Shown here: piece by piece, positions 53,027-61,450 of the stretch
Layout: each line of letters opens with the position of its first letter
How positions within the stretch are numbered: position 1 is the first letter of the stretch
Source: Zhihengliuella flava
Lineage (GTDB): Bacteria; Actinomycetota; Actinomycetes; Actinomycetales; Micrococcaceae
Reading direction: 5' to 3'
DNA: 64,000 nucleotides
Assembly (NCBI RefSeq): GCF_015751895.1
Contig: NZ_JADOTZ010000001.1
Coordinates: forward strand, 806,001 to 870,000
Program-made: the position numbers and the translations under genes
Notes under the pieces: model-generated
What the model saw: the letters and a program-made list of their open reading frames with translations, nothing else
Told to the model about the DNA's origin: nothing
Database searches by the model: none

Positions 53027-54603
53027 GCGATGCCTCCGGGCAGCTGCGGCTCATCGTGTTCGGTGGTGTTCAGGTGGGCGGCCTCGGCCTCGGCGAACGC
53101 CTCGTCGGCCGTCGAGCCGGCCATCATCAGGCCGAGCACGTCCCGCGACGTATTGCCGGGAACGATGCCCATCAGGCGCCCATGGAACAGCACGGCAATC
53201 CGGTCACCGAGTTCGGCGACCTCATCAAGTTCAGTGGAGACCACGATGACGGGGACGTCCTTGTCCCGCTCCGCCAAGATGCGGCGGTGCAGGAATTCGA
53301 TGGAGCCGACGTCCACGCCGCGGGTCGGCTGCGAGGCAATGAAGAGGTTCAGGTCCCGGGAAAACTCGCGGGCCAGGACCACCTTCTGCTGGTTGCCGCC
53401 CGAGAGCTGGCTGGCGGTGTGCTGGGCGGATTGCGTGCGGATATCGAATTCGTCGATCTTGGCCGCAGCGTTCTCCGCGATAAAAGGCAGCTGCAGCGTG
53501 CCGCCCTTGGCCACCGGCGCCCGATCGTAGCGGTTGAGCACAAGGTTATCGGCGATCGAGAAGTCGCCAATCACGCCATCCGTACTGCGGTCTTCCGGCA
53601 CGTAGCCGACGCCGGAGTTGATGATCTCCTTGGTGCTGCGGCCGAGGAGCTCTTGGCCACCCAACCGGACGGAGCCCGTGGTGCGTTCGGTCAGGCCCAT
53701 GATGGCCTCGACCAGCTCCGTCTGGCCATTGCCCTGAACGCCTGCCACGGCGAGGATCTCGCCCTTGCGCACCTCAAGGCTGACGTGGTCCAGGGTGGGT
53801 ACACCGAGGCCGTCGATGACGGTCAGGTCCTCGATGGTGAGCGCCACCTCCGTGCCGTCGGAATGTTGCCGCCCGAGCGAAAGGTCGACGGCACGGCCGA
53901 CCATCAGCGAGGCCAGCTCCATGGCGTCGGCGCTCGGGTCCGCCTGGCCGACGACCTTGCCGCGACGAATCACGGTGATGTCATCGGAAATCGCTTTGAC
54001 CTCCCGCAACTTGTGGGAGATGAAAATAATGGACGTTCCGTCCGCCTTGAGCTGGCGGATGATATCCATCAGCTCGTCCGTTTCCTTCGGCGTGAGCACT
54101 GCCGTCGGTTCGTCCAGAATGAGCAGGTCCGCTTTGCGCACCAGTGCCTTGATGATCTCCACGCGCTGCTGGACACCCACGGGCAGATCCTCGACGACGG
54201 CGTCCGGGTCCACGTGGAAACCGTACTTGTCGGAAATCTCCCGAATGCGGCGGCGGGTCTGCTCGAGGTCGAGGATGCCGCCGGCCTTGGTGTGTTCATC
54301 GCCCAACGCCACGTTTTCCGCGACGGTGAACACGGGGACCAGCATGAAGTGCTGGTGCACCATGCCGATGCCAGCGGCCATGGCGTCGCCGGGGCCCCGG
54401 AACTGCACCGGCGAATCGTCAATGCGGATCTGACCCGCCGTTGGCTCATAGAGCCCGTAGAGGACGTTCATCAGCGTCGACTTACCGGCGCCGTTCTCCC
54501 CGAGGAGGGTGTGCACCTTGCCCGGTTCGACCAGCAGATCAATGCTGTCGTTGGCGTAGAAATCGCCGAAGGCCTTGCTGATGCCCGTGAGTTCCAGTTT
54601 CAT
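53023..54603 (-). CDS. Nucleoside ABC transporter ATP-binding protein (double domain)
   Basis: 526 aa with two ABC domains, as in sugar/nucleoside importers. Domain 1: Walker A GENGAGKST (about 35-43), signature PVGVQQRVEIIKAL (LSGGQ-like but changed), Walker B LLILDEPTAV. Domain 2: degenerate Walker A GVQGNGQTE, intact signature LSGGNQQKVVLAREF, and FIASQPTRGVDVG in place of Walker B. Such asymmetry is normal for the class. The start has no overlap upstream: a 127-bp gap with a hairpin separates it from the binding-protein gene. Confidence 0.95.
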   Translation of the reverse strand: MKLELTGISKAFGDFYANDSIDLLVEPGKVHTLLGENGAGKSTLMNVLYGLYEPTAGQIRIDDSPVQFRGPGDAMAAGIGMVHQHFMLVPVFTVAENVALGDEHTKAGGILDLEQTRRRIREISDKYGFHVDPDAVVEDLPVGVQQRVEIIKALVRKADLLILDEPTAVLTPKETDELMDIIRQLKADGTSIIFISHKLREVKAISDDITVIRRGKVVGQADPSADAMELASLMVGRAVDLSLGRQHSDGTEVALTIEDLTVIDGLGVPTLDHVSLEVRKGEILAVAGVQGNGQTELVEAIMGLTERTTGSVRLGGQELLGRSTKEIINSGVGYVPEDRSTDGVIGDFSIADNLVLNRYDRAPVAKGGTLQLPFIAENAAAKIDEFDIRTQSAQHTASQLSGGNQQKVVLAREFSRDLNLFIASQPTRGVDVGSIEFLHRRILAERDKDVPVIVVSTELDEVAELGDRIAVLFHGRLMGIVPGNTSRDVLGLMMAGSTADEAFAEAEAAHLNTTEHDEPQLPGGIA

Positions 54604-54664
54604 GCGTCTTCCCGACCGTTTGTTGCCATGGGTATTGGCTCGTGGCCCCGCTGGACGCGAATAA

Positions 54665-54693
54665 GGCCGGGGGCGATCTTAGCGCCCCCGGCC
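54665..54693 (-). terminator. Intercistronic hairpin between the BMP lipoprotein gene and the ABC genes
   Basis: Perfect 11-bp stem (54665-54675 with 54683-54693), 7-nt loop, followed in the direction of transcription by TTATT. A partial terminator here would give more binding protein than transporter. Confidence 0.7.
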
Positions 54694-54730
54694 GTTACCC
54701 GTCATCTATCCAATGAAGGGGCCCAGAGGG

Positions 54731-55795
54731 TTAGCCGAGCGGATCGATCTCGCCGGCGATGATCTGTTCCTTCAGCGCGTCCAGTTCGTCGATCGTGCCC
54801 TTGGGCAGATCGCCCTCGAACTCGTAGAACGGAGCGATGCCCACGCCGCCGTTCTCCAGCGTGCCGAGGTAGGCCTCGGAGGCAAACTCGCCGTTCACGT
54901 CCATCTCGATGGACTCGAACACGGTCAGGCCCATGTTCTTCATCACGGAGGTCAGCACAGCCGTGTCGCCGCCGTTGGCGTACTCGTGGCCATCGGTATC
55001 AACCCACACGACGGCGTCTGTCTCCGACGAGGACTCGTTCACCGCGTCCACCGTGGTCTGACCCAGCGGCCCGGCCACCGGCATGATGACGTCCACGCCG
55101 GAGCTCAGGAGGTTCTCCGAGATCTGCTTCGCCTTGACCGTGTCTGAGAAGTTGCCCACGAAGGTTTCCATACCCTCGACGGCGACGTCGGCGCCCTTGT
55201 CCTCGTTGAACTTCTGCACGCCCTTCTCGAAACCGACCATGAAGTCCGTGACCGTCGCGATCTCCGCGCCGCCGAAGGTGCCGACCTTGCCGGACTCGGA
55301 GTACGCGGCGGCAGCGTAGCCGGCCAGGTAAGCGGCCTCGCCCGTCTTGTAGTTCAGGGTGCGCATGTTCTCCGGAAGCTCTTCGTAGCCGTAGTCGACG
55401 ACGACGAAGTTGGTCTCCGCGTTGGCCTCGGCCTCGTTAAGCGGCAGGTCTTCAAACATGAAACCGGCGGTGACGATCGTGTCGCAGCCAGCCGAGACCA
55501 TCTGATCGAGGTTCGGTCCCATGTCGGTCGAGGCGCCGGACTCGGCCTCGCGGGTTTGCACGCCGAGCTCTTCCTCAGCCTGAACCAGGCCCTCGTAGGA
55601 GGCTTGGTTGAACGAGCCGTCGTCAAAGCCGCCCTCATCGGAGACCATGCACGCGAGGTAGTCGACCTCTTCGGCTCCGCCACCGGCGGACTCCTCCGGC
55701 GCGGCACCGCAGGCCGAAAGGACGAGCGCCGAGGCGCCTAGGACTGCGGCGGCGACGCCGGTGGAGCGCTTGGTGTTGCGCAGGGAATTCTTCAC
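54731..55795 (-). CDS. BMP family nucleoside-binding lipoprotein
   Basis: 354 aa substrate-binding protein of the basic membrane protein (BmpA/PnrA) family. The signal peptide ends in the lipobox LSAC with Cys29 as the lipid site. Next come VDYLACMVSDEGGFDDGSFNQASYEGL (nucleoside-binding Asp/Phe), then the hinge strands and VVWVDTDGHEYANGGD. Neighbouring cdd, deoA and add support purine/pyrimidine nucleosides as ligands. GTG 55795 has GGAGGA upstream. It is first in the operon and sits behind a promoter with a palindrome on its start site. Confidence 0.94.
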   Translation of the reverse strand: MKNSLRNTKRSTGVAAAVLGASALVLSACGAAPEESAGGGAEEVDYLACMVSDEGGFDDGSFNQASYEGLVQAEEELGVQTREAESGASTDMGPNLDQMVSAGCDTIVTAGFMFEDLPLNEAEANAETNFVVVDYGYEELPENMRTLNYKTGEAAYLAGYAAAAYSESGKVGTFGGAEIATVTDFMVGFEKGVQKFNEDKGADVAVEGMETFVGNFSDTVKAKQISENLLSSGVDVIMPVAGPLGQTTVDAVNESSSETDAVVWVDTDGHEYANGGDTAVLTSVMKNMGLTVFESIEMDVNGEFASEAYLGTLENGGVGIAPFYEFEGDLPKGTIDELDALKEQIIAGEIDPLG

Positions 55796-55868
55796 AGTTC
55801 CTCCGTTGACTCACTGGGCCCGTTGCCAATTCGAGTGAACAGGTGCCCACAACGTCCCGCCTGGGGGG

Positions 55869-55888
55869 ACGTTCAAAGTGTTGAACGT
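55869..55888. promoter_or_regulatory. Candidate operator of the nucleoside importer operon
   Basis: Perfect inverted repeat: ACGTTCAA (55869-55876), AGTG, TTGAACGT (55881-55888). It covers the predicted transcription start, a classic repressor position. Confidence 0.55.
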
Positions 55889-55893
55889 AACAA

Positions 55894-55923
55894 AGCGTAG
55901 CGCTCTTGGTAGTGAGATGTCAG
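55894..55923 (-). promoter_or_regulatory. Promoter of the nucleoside importer operon
   Basis: Minus strand: -35 CTGACA (55923-55918), 18-bp spacer, -10 TACGCT (55899-55894). The predicted start near 55887 leaves a leader of about 92 nt. Confidence 0.55.
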
Positions 55924-56014
55924 CTCGCGCAGGACAACACCACAGGATCGTTGAGATTCTGTTACCGACGAGTAGCACTCCGGGCCGCAACGCCGCCTCG
56001 CCCGGCCCTCGGAG

Positions 56015-57307
56015 TTATTCCGCGATGACTCCGGTGGCGGTTTCGACGGCCGCGCGCACCGCCGCCGCAGCCATGACCCGAACCCCGACGCCGATGGCCC
56101 GCTCGTCCGGGGTGTAGTCGCCACGGTGCAGGTCGTAGGTCTCCCCGCCCGGCGTGCGGGTGCCCAGCCGCAGCATAGAGCCCGGGACCTTCTGCGTCAT
56201 CCACGCAAAGTCCTCGCCGCCCATCGATTGCGGCGTGAGCACGATCGCGTGCGCCCCAATCTCGGCCCGGGCGGCGGCCTCAATCAACTCGGTCTCCGCC
56301 GACGCGTTCATGACCGGCGGGACGCCGCGCACGTGCTCCAGCTTGACGTCCACCCCAAAGGGCTGGGCCACCTGTTGCACCACGGTGTCCAGCATGTCCC
56401 CGGCGGCTTCCCAGGCCTCAGCGTCGAGGCAGCGCATGGTGCCAGCCAGGTATCCGGCCGAGGGGATGGCGTTGGGAGCCGACCCGCCGCTGATTTGCCC
56501 CCAGACCACAGAGACCCCGCTGCGCACATCGACGCGGCGGCTCAGGACGGCCGGAACATCAATGGCCACCTTGGATAAGGCGAAGACCAGGTCCTCCGTC
56601 AGGTGCGGGCGGGAGGTATGCCCGCCCCGGCCGGTCAGCTCAATCTTGATGGTGTCCGCGGCGGAGGTGATCGCGCCGATGCGCGTGCCAATCTTCCCGG
56701 CATCGATCCGCGGATCGCAGTGCAGCGCCACGACGCGTGGCACCTCGTCCAAGATCCCCTGCGCAATCACCGCCTTGGCACCGCCCGGCATGCGTTCCTC
56801 GGCGGGCTGGAAGATGACGCGCACACGGGCGGCGAGCTTTCCGGCGTCGTGCAGCTTGCTCAGGGTTAAGGCAACCCCCAGCGCCACCGTGGTGTGGATG
56901 TCGTGCCCGCACGCATGGCAGACCCCCTCGGTCGTGGAGGCATAGTCCAGGCCGGTTTCCTCCAGCACGGGCAGGGCGTCGATATCGGCGCGCAGGCCCA
57001 GGGCCAGGGGCCCCTCGCCGATGTCGACCCACGCACCGGTGCCCTCGCCGGGGCCGGTGCTGGCCATTTGAACCGGTTCGAGGCCCGCCTCACGCAACGT
57101 AGCCAGCAAGCGTTCCGTCGTGCGGTGCTCTTGGAAGGACAGCTCGGGGTGCGCGTGGACATCGCGCCGAAACTCGATGAGGGAGTCCAGCAGCGGATCG
57201 ACCCAAGGGCCGACGGCGGGCACGCCCGCAGTGGTGACGACGCGTTGGCCGGCACCGACGGGGTGCGCGGGGGCTGGCTGGGATGGCTGATCGCTGGTTC
57301 CACTCAC
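56015..57307 (-). CDS. M20 family amidohydrolase (AmiA/AmiB-like)
   Basis: About 430 aa metallo-amidohydrolase of the M20D type (hippurate hydrolase, N-acyl amino acid and indole-acetyl-amino-acid hydrolases). The metal and catalytic residues are visible: LGLRADIDALPV, CHACGHDIHTT, IFQPAEERMPGGAKAVI, ALHCDPRIDAG and, near the end, SMGGEDFAWM. The dimerisation domain starts at KIELTGRGGHTSRPH. The substrate is unknown. GTG 57307 is chosen for AAGGTGA 5 nt upstream; the frame opens 23 codons earlier. AmiA1/AmiB1 genes sit near add/deoA in mycobacteria as well. Confidence 0.9.
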   Translation of the reverse strand: MSGTSDQPSQPAPAHPVGAGQRVVTTAGVPAVGPWVDPLLDSLIEFRRDVHAHPELSFQEHRTTERLLATLREAGLEPVQMASTGPGEGTGAWVDIGEGPLALGLRADIDALPVLEETGLDYASTTEGVCHACGHDIHTTVALGVALTLSKLHDAGKLAARVRVIFQPAEERMPGGAKAVIAQGILDEVPRVVALHCDPRIDAGKIGTRIGAITSAADTIKIELTGRGGHTSRPHLTEDLVFALSKVAIDVPAVLSRRVDVRSGVSVVWGQISGGSAPNAIPSAGYLAGTMRCLDAEAWEAAGDMLDTVVQQVAQPFGVDVKLEHVRGVPPVMNASAETELIEAAARAEIGAHAIVLTPQSMGGEDFAWMTQKVPGSMLRLGTRTPGGETYDLHRGDYTPDERAIGVGVRVMAAAAVRAAVETATGVIAE

Positions 57308-57400
57308 AGGGGTCACCTTAATACGGACGACGCCGCCAGCGAGACTCGATGGCGGCGTGCGTCGCGTCGCGTCCACTGCCGGTGGGCGCGTGCGCAGCCG

Positions 57401-58513
57401 CTAAAGCACGTCGACCTCGCCGGAGGCTTTGAGGGTTTCGACGGCCTGTTTGACCTGTTGGGCATGGTCCTCGGTGGTCACCAACAGCGCATCAGGGGTG
57501 TCGACGACAACGACGTCGTCGATGCCAATGAGGGCGATGACCCGCTTCGAGTCGGAGACGACGACGCCGGATGCCTGGTCCGAATACACGCGCGCACCGT
57601 CCCCCAAGACGGTCAGATGGTTATTTTCACTGGCCGGATTCAACCGACCGATCGCCGCGAAATCTCCGACGTCGTCCCACGTAAATACGCCGGGAACCAT
57701 GGCCACATCGCCCGCGTCCGCAGCGGGCTCGGCCACCGCGTAGTCAATGGCGATCTTGGGCAGGGTGGGCCACACGCGGGCCACGACCTCGTCCCGCTGC
57801 GGGGTGTCCCATGCCGCCGCGATCTCGTCAAGCCCCCGGTAGAGCTCAGGCTGGTTGAGCTCGAGATGCTTGAGCATGAGCGCGGTGGGCGCCACGAACA
57901 TGCCGGCGTTCCACAAGTAGTCCCCACTGGCCAAATACTTCCGGGCCACGTCCTCGCTGGGCTTCTCCACAAATTCGGCGACGGCCGTGGCGCTCGGCGC
58001 ATCATCGATGCTCAGCCGTTCGCCGGCTCGGATGTAACCAAACCCGGTGGACGGCACGGTGGGACGAATGCCGATCGTGACGATCTTTCCGGTGGCGGCC
58101 GTGTGGACGGCCTCGCGGACCGCCTCGAGGAAGACGTCGAGCGGGCCCACCACCTGATCGGCGGCGAAGGACCCCATGATCGTTTCGGGATCCCTGCGGT
58201 GAAGGATAGCGGCGGCGAGGCCAATAGCGGCCCCTGAATCCTTCGGCTCACTCTCGAGGACGAGGTCCTGCTCGTCGAGCTCCGGCAACTGCTCACACAC
58301 GGCCTGACGGTGCACTTCCCCGGTGACCACCATGATGCGCTCTCCCGCCAGCGGAGTCAGCCGGTCATACGTCGACCGAATCAGTGTGCTGCCGCTCCCG
58401 GTGAGGTCATGTAGGAACTTGGGAGCCGCCGCACGGGAGAGCGGCCACAGCCGGGTTCCCACACCACCGGCAGGAATCACCCCGTAGAAACGGTCGAAAG
58501 TATTTTGAGCCAT
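57401..58513 (-). CDS. manC: Mannose-1-phosphate guanylyltransferase
   Basis: Makes GDP-mannose from GTP and mannose 1-phosphate. 370 aa, the short form without a fused phosphomannose isomerase domain, which fits the separate manA. Motifs are the pyrophosphorylase loop GGVGTRLWPLSR, GSFAADQVV, FVEKPSEDVA and WNAGMFVAPTALML. GDP-mannose supplies polyprenyl-phosphate-mannose for the Pmt enzyme at 965-2650. The start ATG 58513 follows TAGCCT by 7 nt. Confidence 0.94.
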   Translation of the reverse strand: MAQNTFDRFYGVIPAGGVGTRLWPLSRAAAPKFLHDLTGSGSTLIRSTYDRLTPLAGERIMVVTGEVHRQAVCEQLPELDEQDLVLESEPKDSGAAIGLAAAILHRRDPETIMGSFAADQVVGPLDVFLEAVREAVHTAATGKIVTIGIRPTVPSTGFGYIRAGERLSIDDAPSATAVAEFVEKPSEDVARKYLASGDYLWNAGMFVAPTALMLKHLELNQPELYRGLDEIAAAWDTPQRDEVVARVWPTLPKIAIDYAVAEPAADAGDVAMVPGVFTWDDVGDFAAIGRLNPASENNHLTVLGDGARVYSDQASGVVVSDSKRVIALIGIDDVVVVDTPDALLVTTEDHAQQVKQAVETLKASGEVDVL

Positions 58514-58520
58514 ACGTAAA

Positions 58521-58526
58521 AGGCTA
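58521..58526 (-). promoter_or_regulatory. -10 element of manC (leaderless)
   Basis: TAGCCT on the minus strand, 7 nt before ATG 58513. It lies within one arm of an inverted repeat (58523-58532 and 58561-58570). Confidence 0.5.
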
Positions 58527-58570
58527 AATCACAGAGATACATTTCCCGCGCACCACGACCGTGATTTAGC
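58523..58570. repeat. Widely spaced 10-bp inverted repeat at the manC promoter
   Basis: GCTAAATCAC (58523-58532) and GTGATTTAGC (58561-58570) are perfect complements 28 bp apart. One arm covers the -10, the other lies just upstream of the expected -35. Confidence 0.45.
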
Positions 58571-58632
58571 GCATGGTTTTGTTGCAGAATTCGGCGGCCG
58601 GGCCGCGCCAACTCGCGGATGCGTCATGGTCT

Positions 58633-58648
58633 TGTGAGCCTGATCACA
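58633..58648. promoter_or_regulatory. CRP/GlxR-type binding site upstream of sdhCDAB
   Basis: TGTGA-N6-TCACA with perfect half sites (58633-58637 and 58644-58648). Its centre (58640.5) is about 61 bp upstream of the predicted sdh start, a class I activator position. Confidence 0.6.
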
Positions 58649-58688
58649 CAGGGGGCAGGATAGGCAGATGAGGTTTCTGATCGTGCAC

Positions 58689-58694
58689 TAGGAT
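58689..58694 (+). promoter_or_regulatory. Predicted -10 element of sdhCDAB
   Basis: TAGGAT; initiation near 58702 leaves a leader of about 75 nt with a good ribosome binding site before sdhC. Confidence 0.4.
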
Positions 58695-58776
58695 CGGTGG
58701 GGAACGCACACACACCGGCGTTAATTCTTTGTGCGGAAGCCGCACAGGCGCCCTGTGATGCTTGGAGGTTATTTCA

Positions 58777-59157
58777 GTGTCGAAGACTTCGTCAGGCACC
58801 CTCTACCGCGGCCGGGAAGGCATGTGGTCTTGGGTGGGGCATCGGATTACCGGTGTTGTCATCTTTTTCTTCCTGTTGGTGCACGTGCTGGATACATCGC
58901 TCGTGCGCGTCTCGCCGGGCGCCTATGACGCGGTCATCGGCACCTACCAGAACCCCCTGATGGCCTTCGGCGAAACCGCACTCGTCGCCGCCATTCTGTT
59001 CCACGCGTTCAACGGCCTGCGCCTGATCCTCGTGGACTTCTGGAAGCAGGGCCCCAAGTTCCACCGCCAGCTGCTGTGGGGCGTCATTGTCGTCTGGGCC
59101 GTCGCCACCATCGGCTTCGCTGCCCGCCACCTCACCCTCGCACTTGGAGGTCACTAA
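58777..59157 (+). CDS. sdhC: Succinate dehydrogenase cytochrome b subunit SdhC
   Basis: About 126 aa membrane subunit that binds haem and quinone with SdhD. Three helices: GVVIFFFLLVHVLDTSLV (with the His of LVHVLDT), a second with ALVAAILFHAFNGLRLILVDF and a third VVWAVATIGFAA. MWSWVGHRITGV is the family start of the first helix. GTG 58777 is chosen for TTGGAGGT 7 nt upstream, giving VSKTSSGTLYRGREG. First gene of sdhCDAB. Confidence 0.93.
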   Translation: MSKTSSGTLYRGREGMWSWVGHRITGVVIFFFLLVHVLDTSLVRVSPGAYDAVIGTYQNPLMAFGETALVAAILFHAFNGLRLILVDFWKQGPKFHRQLLWGVIVVWAVATIGFAARHLTLALGGH

Positions 59158-59160
59158 GCC

Positions 59161-59613
59161 ATGGCCACCACCACCGAATTCGTCCCGCCGCGCTCCGGCC
59201 GGATTGACCAGAAGTACACTCGCGTCCCGGGCAAGAAGGGCAACTTTGAGATGCTCGCCTGGCTGTTCATGCGCATCTCCGGCCTCTTCCTAGTCGTCCT
59301 GATCTTCGGCCACCTGATCACCAACCTGCTCATGGGCGAAGGCATCAATGGCATCGACTTCGGCTTCGTCGCCGGTAAGTGGGCCGACCCGGTGTGGCAG
59401 TTCTGGGATTTGGCCATGCTGTGGCTGGCCATGCTGCACGGCACCAACGGCGTGCGCACGATCATCAATGACTACGCCGACAAGGACCGTACCCGCTTCT
59501 GGCTGAAACTGGTCCTGTACTTCTCGACCGTCGTCATCATCGTGCTCGGCACCCTGGTGATCTTCACCTTCGATCCGTGTATCCCGGGCTCGACGCTCGA
59601 GGTCTGCAACTAA
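59161..59613 (+). CDS. sdhD: Succinate dehydrogenase membrane anchor subunit SdhD
   Basis: 150 aa. Three helices, with FMRISGLFLVVLIFGHLITNLLM carrying the conserved Arg-Ser/His pattern for quinone and haem, WDLAMLWLAMLHGTNGVRTIINDY the second, and the last near VVIIVLGTLVIFTF. It begins 3 bp after the sdhC stop, with GGAGG about 10 nt upstream. Confidence 0.92.
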   Translation: MATTTEFVPPRSGRIDQKYTRVPGKKGNFEMLAWLFMRISGLFLVVLIFGHLITNLLMGEGINGIDFGFVAGKWADPVWQFWDLAMLWLAMLHGTNGVRTIINDYADKDRTRFWLKLVLYFSTVVIIVLGTLVIFTFDPCIPGSTLEVCN

Positions 59614-59662
59614 TCTCGGCGTTGACGCCGAACAAGCTTGAGAAAAGAGAGAAGCAACCGGT

Positions 59663-61450
59663 ATGCAGGTACATAAGTACGACGTCGTCATCGTCGGCGC
59701 CGGCGGCGCTGGCATGCGCGCGGCCATTGAGGCCGGACAGCGTGCCCACACGGCGGTACTCACCAAGCTCTACCCCACCCGCTCGCACACGGGCGCCGCT
59801 CAGGGCGGCATGTGCGCGGCCCTCGCCAACGTCGAAGAAGACAACTGGGAGTGGCACACGTTCGACACGATTAAGGGCGGCGACTACCTGGTGGACCAGG
59901 ACGCCGCGGAGGTCATGGCCAAGGAAGCCATCGAGGCCGTGCTGGACCTCGAGAAGATGGGCCTGCCGTTCAACCGCACGCCCGAGGGCAAGATCGACCA
60001 GCGTCGCTTTGGCGGCCACACCCGCGATCACGGTAAGGCTCCGGTGCGCCGCGCCTGCTACGCCGCGGACCGCACCGGCCACATGATCCTGCAGACCCTC
60101 TACCAAAACTGCGTCAAGCACAACGTTGAGTTCTACAACGAGTACTACGTGCTGGACCTGCTGACGGTCGACGAGGAAGCCACCCGCGAGGATGGCACCA
60201 CCTACCTCCAGAAGCGCGTCGCCGGCGTCGTCTCCTACGACCTCGCCACCGGTGAGCTGCACGTCTTCCAGGCCAAGTCGGTGGTGTTCGCCTCCGGCGG
60301 CGCGGGCAAGGTCTTCAAGACCACGTCCAACGCCCACACCCTGACCGGAGACGGCATGGGCATCGCCTTCCGGCGCGGCATCCCGCTGGAGGACATGGAG
60401 TTTGTGCAGTTCCACCCGACCGGCCTGGCCGGTCTGGGCATCTTGCTCTCCGAGGCAGCCCGCGGTGAGGGCGGCATTCTCCGCAACTCGGAGGGCGAGC
60501 GATTCATGGAGCGCTACGCGCCGACCATTAAGGACCTCGCCCCGCGTGACATCGTGGCCCGCTCGATGGCCAATGAAGTCCGCGAAGGGCGCGGTTGCGG
60601 CCCGAACAAGGACTACGTCCTGCTGGACCTCACGCACTTGGAGCCGGCGCACATCGACGCCAAGCTGCCGGACATCACCGAGTTTGCTCGCACCTACTTG
60701 GGCGTGGAACCGTACACGGAGCCCGTGCCGGTCTTCCCCACCGCCCACTACGTCATGGGCGGTGTCCCGACGGATATCGAGGGCAAGGTTCTTCAAGATA
60801 ACGACACGACGATCCCCGGCCTGTATGCGGCCGGCGAGGTCGCCTGCGTGTCCGTGCACGGCTCCAATCGCCTGGGCACCAACTCCCTGTTGGACATCAA
60901 CGTCTTCGGCAAGCGTGCCGGCAAGTACGCGGCTGAATACGCCAAGACGGCAGAATTTGTCGACGTTCCCGAAAACCCGTTGGGCGAGACCGAGGCCTTG
61001 CTGGAGAACATCCGCAACGGCAACGGCACCGAGCGCATCGCCGCGATCCGCAAGGACCTGCAGGACACCATGGACGCCAACATGCAGGTCTTCCGTACAG
61101 GCGAGACCATCAAGAAGGCCGTCTCCGACATTGAGGCCTTGCGCGAGCGTTACAACAACATCGGCATCCAGGACAAGGGCAAGCGCTTCAACCTGGACCT
61201 GCTGGAGGCCGTGGAGCTCGGCTTCCTGCTCGACCTTGCCGAGGTCATGTCCGTGTCCGCTCTGGGCCGCGAAGAGTCGCGCGGCGGGCACTTCCGCGAG
61301 GACTTCCCGGATCGAGACGACGAGAAGTTCATGAAGCACTCGATGGTGTACAAGGACGAGGCGGCGGAGATGCAGGGCATCAAGGGCCTGCGCTTCGATA
61401 CCAAGCCGGTCGTCTTCACCCGTTACCAGCCGATGGAGCGTAAGTACTAA
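59663..61450 (+). CDS. sdhA: Succinate dehydrogenase flavoprotein subunit
   Basis: 595 aa catalytic subunit that oxidises succinate to fumarate using covalent [16 protein letters not shown] is the dinucleotide fold; His42 in [10 protein letters not shown] is the FAD-linkage site. The catalytic segment contains [22 protein letters not shown] and [34 protein letters not shown] is the second FAD contact. The start has GAGAGAAG about 10 nt upstream. The stop and the sdhB start share one base (TAATG). Confidence 0.97.
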   Translation: MQVHKYDVVIVGAGGAGMRAAIEAGQRAHTAVLTKLYPTRSHTGAAQGGMCAALANVEEDNWEWHTFDTIKGGDYLVDQDAAEVMAKEAIEAVLDLEKMGLPFNRTPEGKIDQRRFGGHTRDHGKAPVRRACYAADRTGHMILQTLYQNCVKHNVEFYNEYYVLDLLTVDEEATREDGTTYLQKRVAGVVSYDLATGELHVFQAKSVVFASGGAGKVFKTTSNAHTLTGDGMGIAFRRGIPLEDMEFVQFHPTGLAGLGILLSEAARGEGGILRNSEGERFMERYAPTIKDLAPRDIVARSMANEVREGRGCGPNKDYVLLDLTHLEPAHIDAKLPDITEFARTYLGVEPYTEPVPVFPTAHYVMGGVPTDIEGKVLQDNDTTIPGLYAAGEVACVSVHGSNRLGTNSLLDINVFGKRAGKYAAEYAKTAEFVDVPENPLGETEALLENIRNGNGTERIAAIRKDLQDTMDANMQVFRTGETIKKAVSDIEALRERYNNIGIQDKGKRFNLDLLEAVELGFLLDLAEVMSVSALGREESRGGHFREDFPDRDDEKFMKHSMVYKDEAAEMQGIKGLRFDTKPVVFTRYQPMERKY

